DNA of 64,000 bases from Damh-18 sp964570795 (GTDB taxonomy: Bacteria; Patescibacteriota; Minisyncoccia; Phycocordibacterales; UBA918): assembly GCA_964570795.1 (NCBI GenBank), contig CAZMYZ010000001.1, positions 58,937 through 122,936 of the forward strand. Reading direction: 5' to 3'. Of the stretch, positions 57,539-64,000 are shown piece after piece. The first letter of the stretch is position 1, and every line of letters starts with the position of its first letter. The translations under genes were made by a program, and so were the position numbers. Under the pieces are notes generated by a model. It saw only the letters and a list, made by a program, of their open reading frames with translations. It was not told the DNA's origin and did no database searches.

Positions 57539-58030
57539 ATGAGTCTCCTCAAGCGTATTCAAGAAAAAGACCCTGCAGCAAAGGCGCAGTTTACACTCCT
57601 TGCTTCAGGTGTAATAACGGGTCTTATTGCGCTTGTGTGGATTACTACGCTGCCTGCACGTATTGGAAACACCATTTCACTTGATGGAAAGGACCATACT
57701 GAAACACAAACAGAAGGCGGACTTGGTTCAATTATTGGTGAAGCAAAAAATCAATTGGGAAGTTTATCTGATTGGAAGGAACAACTTGAGGAACAGGCTG
57801 AACCAGTACCTGATTCCGCAATGGGTTCCTTAATGGATGAGGTGCCTACGGAAAATATTCCTCCTGTACTCGATACGCCTTCGCCCGGTACCACCACTGA
57901 AACAACATCCTCTCCTGTAGAATCAGTACCGGTATCTCCAACAACTACTGCTCTCGATGCATCATCACCAGAGCCAACACCACCACCTAAGATGATACTT
58001 ATCGGCACTACTACGAGCCAAAGACCATAA
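57539..58030 (+). CDS. Single-pass membrane protein with Thr/Pro-rich tail, 163 aa
   Basis: A short cytoplasmic N-terminus (MSLLKRIQEKDPAAKAQFTL), one membrane segment at about 18-38, then a low-complexity extracytoplasmic tail rich in Pro, Thr and Ser (TPSPGTTTETTSSPVESVP). Such tails are typical of surface-exposed or glycosylated spacers. It is probably co-transcribed with the preceding gene. No family is known. Confidence 0.7.
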   Translation: MSLLKRIQEKDPAAKAQFTLLASGVITGLIALVWITTLPARIGNTISLDGKDHTETQTEGGLGSIIGEAKNQLGSLSDWKEQLEEQAEPVPDSAMGSLMDEVPTENIPPVLDTPSPGTTTETTSSPVESVPVSPTTTALDASSPEPTPPPKMILIGTTTSQRP

Positions 58031-58070
58031 TAATCTGATATACTAGGACCCATTCACTGAAATTAATACT

Positions 58071-60578
58071 ATGCCTTCAAAGAAAAAAACATCGAGTACC
58101 GGAGACAACAGCGACCCAAAGAAGCAGGAGGCGCTCCCTATCTTAGGACATCAAAACGTCATCACACAGGATATCACTGGTGAGATGCGCACCTCATATC
58201 TTGACTACGCTATGTCGGTGATTACACAGCGTGCCCTTCCTGATGTGCGTGATGGCCTCAAGCCAGTACACCGACGTATTTTGTACTCAATGCGTCTCAA
58301 TGGACTGACCTCTGGTGCACGTTTCAAAAAGTCTGCGACGGTGGTAGGAGATGTGCTCGGTAGTTTTCATCCGCATGGTGATGCGTCGGTATATGACGCG
58401 ATGGTAAAACTCGCGCAGGATTTTAATACACGGTATCCACTCGTTCTCGGACAAGGTAACTTCGGTTCTATCGACGGTGACTCAGCTGCTGCGTATCGAT
58501 ATACGGAGGCAAAGATGTCGAAAATTGCTGAGGAGTTGCTTCGTGATTTGGAAAAAGAGACGGTTAATTGGCGTCCCAACTTCGACGGCACCAAGAAAGA
58601 GCCCGAAGTACTTCCTGCAGCAGTACCAAACCTGCTTCTTGCGGGTACTTTGGGTATTGCGGTGGGGATGGCGACAAATATCCCACCTCATAATCTTCGC
58701 GAGGTTGCTTCTGCAGTAGAGCATCTTATTGAAAATCCAGAAGCATCCACGAATGATCTCCTTCAGTTTGTGAAAGGTCCTGATTTCCCGGTGGGGGGGA
58801 TTGCTTTTAATCAAAAAGACATTGCACATGCGTATGCCAATGGTCGTGGTGGTGTGGTAGTACGTGGTGAAGCAGAGATTATCGAAGACAAGAAAGGGAA
58901 TTTCTCTATTGTTATTACCTCGATTCCGTATCGCGTCAATAAGGCAGACATGCTCGTGAAGATAGCCGACCTTGTGCGCGACAAGAAAATCGAGGGTATT
59001 CGTGATTTGCGTGATGAGTCGACTACCGATATTCGGGTGGTGGTGGAACTCAAGAGTGGGGCACAGCCTCAGACAGTCCTAAATAAACTCTATAAACACA
59101 CACAACTCGAAGATACTTTCCACTACAATATGGTGGCGCTGGTGAATGGTGTACCACAGACACTCTCGCTCAAGGCTATTCTTCAGGAATATATAAAGCA
59201 TCGCGAGGAGGTAGTGCGTCGTCGAACACAATTTGATCTCACGAAAGCACAGGATAGAGAGCATATCCTTCTTGGACTCAAGAAAGCACTCGACCATATC
59301 GACGCGATAATCAAACTTATTCGTGCATCAAAAGATGTACCGACGGCGCACGCGGGTCTCATGAAGCAATTTAAGTTTTCGGAAATTCAAGCGCAGGCGA
59401 TTCTCGATATGCGCCTCCAGAAGCTTGCTGGTCTTGAACGCAAGAAAATTGAGGACGAATTGAAAGAAGTGCAAGCACTTATCAAGGAATTGCAGGCAAT
59501 TCTTGCGAGCCGCAAGAAGATGCTCACTATCATTAAGACTGACCTTGCTGAGGTAGCAGAGAAGTTTGGTGATGACCGCCGCACCAAGATTGTGAAGGGT
59601 GGCGTGAAAATGCTCAGTGTGGAGGATTTGATTGCGGACGAAGAAAGTGTGCTCGTGCTCACCCAGGGTGGGTATGTGAAGCGTACCAATCCATCTGAGT
59701 ATCGTACACAAAAGCGCGGCGGAGTGGGTGTCGTGGACTTGGATACCAAGGAAGAAGATGTGGTGACAACACTCCTTACCACTTCTATGCATAGCGACCT
59801 CCTCTTCTTTACCGACAAAGGTAAGGTATATCAAACGAAGATGTACGATATTCCTGAGGGACGTCGTGCGACAAAGGGTAAGTCTATTATGAACTTCCTC
59901 GCTCTCACTGCAGAGGAGAAAGTAACTTCGGTCCTCGCGGTACGCAAGGAAGAATGGCAGGGTGACTGGTCACTCATGCTCGTGACACGCGATGGTGTAG
60001 GTAAAAAGTCTGACGCAGCGTCATTTAAGGATGTGCGTCGTAGTGGACTGATTGCCATTACACTCAAGGATAGTGATGCGCTTATTTCTGCGAAGTTTGT
60101 GGGGAAGGGAGACGAAATGTCGCTTGTGACTGCGAAGGGTCAATCGATTCGCTTTAAGGAAAGTGATGTACGCCAGATGGGTCGTACCGCTGCGGGAGTA
60201 AACGTGATGAAACTCGGCAAGGGTGATGTGATTGTGTCGGCAGATGTGCTTTCAAAGGAAAGTAAGAGTGATGAAATACTTGTGGTGATGGAAAATGGAT
60301 TTGGTAAAACGACACCAGCAAAGGAATATAAGGTACAAAAGCGTGGTGGTTCTGGTATTAAAACTGCTAAAATTACCTCGAAAACAGGTACCGTAGTGGG
60401 TGCTGCAATAGTGAGTGCTGAAGATAAGGCAGAAGGTGAACTCATTGTAATGAGTAAGAAGGGGCAGGTGATTAAACTTCCGCTCAAGGATGTGCCATCG
60501 CTTGGTAGACAGACACAGGGTGTGAAGGTGATGAAGATGCGGGCGGGGGATTCAATTGCGTCGATTGTGTACTTTTAG
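58071..60578 (+). CDS. gyrA: DNA gyrase subunit A
   Basis: 835 aa. The breakage-reunion domain has QRALPDVRDGLKPVHRRILY, the GDVLGSFHPHGD block and the catalytic Tyr in AAAYRYTEAKM (about residue 145). The C-terminal half contains the beta-pinwheel repeats, with the GyrA-box-like QKRGGVGV and later QKRGGSGIKT. It introduces negative supercoils together with GyrB, which is not in this window. A TATACT -10 lies about 30 bp upstream. Confidence 0.97.
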   Translation: MPSKKKTSSTGDNSDPKKQEALPILGHQNVITQDITGEMRTSYLDYAMSVITQRALPDVRDGLKPVHRRILYSMRLNGLTSGARFKKSATVVGDVLGSFHPHGDASVYDAMVKLAQDFNTRYPLVLGQGNFGSIDGDSAAAYRYTEAKMSKIAEELLRDLEKETVNWRPNFDGTKKEPEVLPAAVPNLLLAGTLGIAVGMATNIPPHNLREVASAVEHLIENPEASTNDLLQFVKGPDFPVGGIAFNQKDIAHAYANGRGGVVVRGEAEIIEDKKGNFSIVITSIPYRVNKADMLVKIADLVRDKKIEGIRDLRDESTTDIRVVVELKSGAQPQTVLNKLYKHTQLEDTFHYNMVALVNGVPQTLSLKAILQEYIKHREEVVRRRTQFDLTKAQDREHILLGLKKALDHIDAIIKLIRASKDVPTAHAGLMKQFKFSEIQAQAILDMRLQKLAGLERKKIEDELKEVQALIKELQAILASRKKMLTIIKTDLAEVAEKFGDDRRTKIVKGGVKMLSVEDLIADEESVLVLTQGGYVKRTNPSEYRTQKRGGVGVVDLDTKEEDVVTTLLTTSMHSDLLFFTDKGKVYQTKMYDIPEGRRATKGKSIMNFLALTAEEKVTSVLAVRKEEWQGDWSLMLVTRDGVGKKSDAASFKDVRRSGLIAITLKDSDALISAKFVGKGDEMSLVTAKGQSIRFKESDVRQMGRTAAGVNVMKLGKGDVIVSADVLSKESKSDEILVVMENGFGKTTPAKEYKVQKRGGSGIKTAKITSKTGTVVGAAIVSAEDKAEGELIVMSKKGQVIKLPLKDVPSLGRQTQGVKVMKMRAGDSIASIVYF

Positions 60579-60597
60579 TATCGAGTAACGGGGGGAT

Positions 60598-60636
60598 AAA
60601 ATGGCCCAGAACTGCAAAGCAGTTCTGGGCCATTTT
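60598..60636 (+). terminator. gyrA terminator
   Basis: AAAATGGCCCAGAACTGC and its complement form an 18-bp stem with an AAA loop. Confidence 0.92.
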
Positions 60637-60672
60637 CCACTACTCCCCATATCGATATCAGTAGGGAGCCTG

Positions 60673-60678
60673 TATACT
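60673..60678 (+). promoter_or_regulatory. -10 box of the 182-aa methyltransferase gene
   Basis: TATACT ends six bases before the ATG at 60685, so the transcript is predicted to be leaderless. Confidence 0.65.
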
Positions 60679-60684
60679 GTACGT

Positions 60685-61233
60685 ATGTATCCTACTCAAT
60701 TTGGGAAGTTTGTAGACCCGACTAATACCGTTACTCATTTTCATCTTCGTGAAGGTGATGTAGTTGCCGATTTTGGTGCAGGGAGCGGGGCGTACCTAAA
60801 ACCACTTGCAGATGCCGTAGGGGCGAGCGGAACGGTGTATGCATGTGAGATTCAAAAGAATCTTGTGGATGCCCTTGGTACCAAGGCAGCAGAACAACGT
60901 CTCAGTAACGTACGTCCCGTATGGTGTGATATTGAGGCTCTAGGAGGTACAAAGTTCAATGATGGTGCACTCGATGCAGCGTTGCTTTCAAACGTGCTTT
61001 TTCAATTTGAAAACAAAGACGCTGCACTCACTGAGGTAGCACGTGTGCTCCGGAGAGGAGGGAAGTTGTTCCTTATCGACTGGACTGATTCATTTGGTGG
61101 TCTCGGTCCTCGTCCCGAGGATGTTGTTCGCGATGCCGACGCTCGCATACTTCTCGAACGAGCGGGCTTTTCATGCGAAGGTACATTCCCTGCCGGCGAT
61201 CATCACTACGGACTGCTTTGCCATAAAAAATAG
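60685..61233 (+). CDS. Class I SAM-dependent methyltransferase, 182 aa
   Basis: A Rossmann methyltransferase with motif I VVADFGAGSGAYLKPLADAV, VYACEIQKNLVDAL after strand 2 and LLSNVLFQFENKDAAL. The motif order resembles arsenite or ubiquinone-type (UbiE-like) methylases, but the substrate is unknown. The mRNA appears leaderless. It is followed 23 bp later by the binding-protein gene. Confidence 0.85.
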   Translation: MYPTQFGKFVDPTNTVTHFHLREGDVVADFGAGSGAYLKPLADAVGASGTVYACEIQKNLVDALGTKAAEQRLSNVRPVWCDIEALGGTKFNDGALDAALLSNVLFQFENKDAALTEVARVLRRGGKLFLIDWTDSFGGLGPRPEDVVRDADARILLERAGFSCEGTFPAGDHHYGLLCHKK

Positions 61234-61256
61234 TATGTCAATAATTTTCTCATATC

Positions 61257-62558
61257 ATGCGACCATTTGAAATTGTACTCATATTGATTTTTGCGTTGGG
61301 CGCAGTTGGTGGTCTTGTGTATTTTTCAACATATAGACCTGCACCAGACCCTACTACTACACTGTATGGGGATAGTGTTGAGATTTGGGGAACCTTTGAT
61401 AAGGTGACTATGGACGGACTTTTCTTTAAGTTGGGGCGTGAAGATCATGCGTTTCAAGTGGTTTCCTACAAACAAATCGAGAAGCGTTCATTCCAGAGTG
61501 AGTTGCTCAATGCTATCGCTGATGGTAATGCGCCTGATTTAGTTATTATTCCACATAATCTTCTCGTAACATATCGTTCAAAACTACAAGTTATTCCGTA
61601 TGAGACACTCACTGAGCGAACATTTCGTGATACCTATATAGATGGTGCTGAGATATTTATGCGCAGCGACGGCACATACGGCATTCCTATTGCAGCAGAC
61701 CCACTTATTATGTATTGGAATCGAGATATTCTTTCAGAGAATGGCATAGCAATTCCTCCAAAGACATGGGAGACACTTACCTCACAAACTGTACCTTCGG
61801 TGAATAAGGTTGATGATTGGTTTAATTTTACACAAAACACCATTGCTTTTGGTGAATATGCAAATGTAACCAATGCAAAAAACATACTTTCGATGCTTAT
61901 TCTGCAAGCGGGGAGTGATATTGTTTCTGAATCTAAGAGTGGAATTTATAGAGTTACTATGGATGATTCTTCAGGAGAAACTGCCCCTCCGGGGAATGCC
62001 GCATTCTCGTTTTATAAGCAGTTTGCGATTCCTAGTAAAGAAGCGTATTCATGGAATCGCTCTATGAATTCAGACCGCGAGCAGTTCCTCAGTGGCAAGC
62101 TTGCATTGTATTTTGGTATGGGAAGTGAACGGTCTTCTCTTGAGGCAGATAATGCTAATCTCAATTATGATGTTGCGCGGGTGCCACAAGGAAGTGGTGC
62201 CAATGTACAAAGAAATTATGCAGATTTTTATGCGTTTGCCATTCCTCGCTCTTCAAAAAATATACAAGGAGCGTATGCGGTGGCTACATTTTTGGGAGCA
62301 GCGCCACAGGCAGAACGAATCGCCGAACTGTATGATTTAGCACCAGTGCAACGTTCTTTGTATGGCGAGAGCAGTGCAGACCCATTCAAAAATATACTCT
62401 ACCAATCAGCACTTATTGCACGCGGGTGGCTTGATCCCGATCCAGAAAGAAGTGACGATTTGTTCCGTTCTATGATTGAGGATGATTCCTTAGACCAAGA
62501 AAGAGTTGGAAGAATTGTTCGAGAAACTGCGGTAAAATTAGAATCACTTTTTAAGTAA
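61257..62558 (+). CDS. Extracellular solute-binding protein (family 1, sugar type)
   Basis: A 433-aa protein with an N-terminal membrane anchor (about residues 5-25) and a two-lobe binding fold. LLNAIADGNAPDLVIIPHN and DGTYGIPIAADPLIMYWNRDIL are family-1 hallmarks. No sugar ABC permeases are nearby; instead it is followed by VirB2-like genes 6 bp downstream. A role in surface binding rather than classical uptake is possible (inference). Confidence 0.85.
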   Translation: MRPFEIVLILIFALGAVGGLVYFSTYRPAPDPTTTLYGDSVEIWGTFDKVTMDGLFFKLGREDHAFQVVSYKQIEKRSFQSELLNAIADGNAPDLVIIPHNLLVTYRSKLQVIPYETLTERTFRDTYIDGAEIFMRSDGTYGIPIAADPLIMYWNRDILSENGIAIPPKTWETLTSQTVPSVNKVDDWFNFTQNTIAFGEYANVTNAKNILSMLILQAGSDIVSESKSGIYRVTMDDSSGETAPPGNAAFSFYKQFAIPSKEAYSWNRSMNSDREQFLSGKLALYFGMGSERSSLEADNANLNYDVARVPQGSGANVQRNYADFYAFAIPRSSKNIQGAYAVATFLGAAPQAERIAELYDLAPVQRSLYGESSADPFKNILYQSALIARGWLDPDPERSDDLFRSMIEDDSLDQERVGRIVRETAVKLESLFK

Positions 62559-62564
62559 AAATCT

Positions 62565-62921
62565 ATGATGCGTATAACAAAGAGTATTCAAAGATGTATG
62601 TATATGAGTGCGTTGGTATTGAGTGTACTATACGCGCCTCGCGCTGTGTTTGCCCAGGGTATGACGCTTACCAATCCTCTGAAATCAAAAAACATTGAAA
62701 CATTCTTGCTTAATATTATTGATATACTTCTCGTCTTTGCGCTTCCTCTTGTGATTCTCTATATTATGTATGCGGGGTATCTTTTTGTGACTGCACAGGG
62801 TAACGCCACAAAGGTGACTGAGGCGCGTAGCGCGCTTTTGTGGGCAGTGGTGGGTGGTGTAATCGTCTTTGGGGCAAAGATTATTGTTGAGGTGGTTAAG
62901 GGTACTGCAGCAGCATTGTAA
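62565..62921 (+). CDS. VirB2/TrbC-like small membrane protein 1
   Basis: 118 aa. A signal peptide ends around VFAQG, followed by two membrane helices with a short loop (TAQGNATKVTEARSALL) between them, the pattern of VirB2/TrbC pilin-like subunits of type IV secretion systems. In CPR such genes often occur in tandem near pilus and secretion loci. It is the first of four similar proteins here. Confidence 0.8.
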   Translation: MMRITKSIQRCMYMSALVLSVLYAPRAVFAQGMTLTNPLKSKNIETFLLNIIDILLVFALPLVILYIMYAGYLFVTAQGNATKVTEARSALLWAVVGGVIVFGAKIIVEVVKGTAAAL

Positions 62922-62936
62922 TTTCATGAAAAATAT

Positions 62937-63248
62937 ATGTATACCTATATAATTACTGTTGCTGCACTGCTTCCCAATATAGTCTTTGGGGCTAACGCAC
63001 CAACTGACTTTAAAAGCCTTGTCGCGATATTTACCAACCTTATTGGTACACTTGTGGTGTTGGTCTTTGCACTCACTTTTATTGCATTTCTATGGGGTGT
63101 GGTGAAAGGGTGGATTATCAATGGCGGTAGCGCGGAGGGTGTCGAAAGTGGGAAGAATGTTGTTGTGGTGGGTGTTATTGTGTTTGCAATTTTGGTCTCT
63201 GTTTGGGGTATCCTCTATATGCTTAAGTCGTCTATTTTTGGCAATTAG
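62937..63248 (+). CDS. VirB2/TrbC-like small membrane protein 2
   Basis: 103 aa with a signal sequence (to about residue 19), then two hydrophobic helices separated by a Gly-rich loop (NGGSAEGVESGKNVV). The loop and helix spacing match the neighbouring paralogues. It is 16 bp after the first copy, with no terminator between them. Confidence 0.78.
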   Translation: MYTYIITVAALLPNIVFGANAPTDFKSLVAIFTNLIGTLVVLVFALTFIAFLWGVVKGWIINGGSAEGVESGKNVVVVGVIVFAILVSVWGILYMLKSSIFGN

Positions 63249-63344
63249 ACTTTGTATCCACAGGACTACTTTCGCCAATGACCAATACAGGATACAATAA
63301 TTAAGATATCGTATTATTTATAAAGATATATTTCATTTAATTAT

Positions 63345-63701
63345 ATGAAAACGTTTTTGAAGTTAATTCCACTTACTGCACTTGTGCCAGGTTTTGCATT
63401 TGCGATCGGTGAATTTACTGAAGCACAAGCAATGTTCACGAATTTTACTACAATTATCAATACCATCCTTGTCCCACTCGTTTTTGCTCTCGCATTCCTC
63501 ATGTTCTTGTGGGGTATGTTCAAGACTTTCATTCTTGGCGGTAGCGACGAAGGCAAGCAGACTGAAGGCAAGCAGCTCATGATGTACGCTATCATCGGCT
63601 TTGTGGTTATGGTTGCGCTGTGGGGTATTGTTAACCTTCTCTTGGGTGAGTTTGGTATTAGTGCTGGTGAGACAGTTACATTGCCACAGTCACCTCAATA
63701 A
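63345..63701 (+). CDS. VirB2/TrbC-like small membrane protein 3
   Basis: 118 aa: signal peptide ending AFAIG, two helices with the conserved FLMFLWGMFKTFILGGSDEG junction and a short extracytoplasmic end. The FLWG-(x)-GG/S-D/E-G motif is shared with copies 2 and 4. A 96-bp AT-rich gap precedes it. Confidence 0.8.
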   Translation: MKTFLKLIPLTALVPGFAFAIGEFTEAQAMFTNFTTIINTILVPLVFALAFLMFLWGMFKTFILGGSDEGKQTEGKQLMMYAIIGFVVMVALWGIVNLLLGEFGISAGETVTLPQSPQ

Positions 63702-63731
63702 ACACTCTAATTCTGTTTTCTTGAAAATCTC

Positions 63732-64000
63732 ATGATTGCATATGCAGCAGAGGGGGCACATATCACCGCAGCAAAATCAATGCTTGCGAAGATAGAGAGT
63801 GCCATACTCTTTCCACTCATGACACTCATGATGGCGGTAGCGTTCTTTATCTTTCTGTGGGGTGCATACGAATTTGTACTCAATGCAGATGATGATAGCG
63901 CACGTACGATAGGGAAAACACACATGATGTACGGCATTATTGGACTTCTCGTAATGATATCTGCGATGGCGATTCTCAAGATTGCTGCCGGGACATTTGG
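63732..64000 (+). CDS. VirB2/TrbC-like small membrane protein 4 (cut by the window end)
   Basis: At least 89 residues: MIAYAAEGAHITAAKSMLAK, then a helix with FFIFLWGAYEFVLNADDDSA and a second helix starting MMYGIIGLLVMIS. It is clearly a paralogue of the three preceding genes but lacks an obvious signal peptide at this start. The frame is open at the right edge. Confidence 0.75.
   Translation, partial: MIAYAAEGAHITAAKSMLAKIESAILFPLMTLMMAVAFFIFLWGAYEFVLNADDDSARTIGKTHMMYGIIGLLVMISAMAILKIAAGTF

Overview
This window looks like a chromosomal segment of an ultra-small Patescibacteria/CPR bacterium, most likely Parcubacteria (Kaiserbacteria-like). That is an inference from gene content and style: RNase J, DUF2207, an O-antigen-ligase-like protein with TPRs, tandem VirB2/TrbC-like mini-pilins, S21, HSP20, a short ValS, many small orphan proteins, standard stop codons and tRNA genes without encoded CCA. 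No rRNA, CRISPR array, insertion sequence or prophage was seen.

Layout. 1-7.5 kb: RNase J (cut by the left edge), a peptide-binding protein, SecG, GroES-GroEL, LemA and a MazG-like protein. 7.5-14.4 kb: DUF2207, HtpX, a PrmC-like methylase, a cupin and several small orphan genes. 14.4-19.4 kb: an NAD-salvage locus (NadV, NadM-Nudix, NrtR, PnuC, NadR-like) with three palindromes that look like NrtR operators. 19.4-30 kb: tRNA-Ser(GGA), small membrane and exported proteins, RNase P RNA, a polytopic TPR protein, MurJ, LepA, FtsB/DivIC-like, glutaredoxin and tRNA-Arg. 30-38.4 kb: tRNA-Phe, HSP20-PrsW, ValS, TsaD and tRNA-Val. 38.4-46.4 kb: a kinase-like protein, an ABC exporter, small orphans, tRNA-Glu, tRNA-Ser(CGA) and a VIT1-like transporter. 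46.4-56.3 kb: methylase-TrxB, FtsZ, FtsA, YbeY, S21, HisS-like, LepB, Pth and S1. 56.3-64 kb: GyrA, a methyltransferase, a sugar-type binding protein and four tandem VirB2-like proteins (the last cut by the right edge).

The most unusual feature is not a protein. Two families of modular hairpin elements sit mainly next to tRNA genes and the 3' ends of valS and ftsZ. Family 1 has a three-stem core (TGAG - stem 1 - CKCAAGA - stem 2 - ACA - stem 3 with a TGTA loop). I count seven copies, and the stems change with compensation while linkers and loops stay constant. Family 2 has four copies built around a CTAA...TAAG-flanked hairpin. Most copies are joined to an inverted duplicate of the 3' end of the adjacent gene, so the gene's own 3' end forms one arm of a long stem. 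At several tRNAs the inverted duplicate contains both the acceptor strand and the T-arm, separated by a small extra hairpin. This looks like structured trailer RNA or a mobile hairpin element targeting gene 3' ends; I know of no name for it.

Gene expression also shows a split. Many genes look leaderless, with a -10 box ending 6-8 nt before the ATG. A second set of mostly small orphan genes, plus nadV and nadM, has strong Shine-Dalgarno sequences, and most of these have their own terminator.
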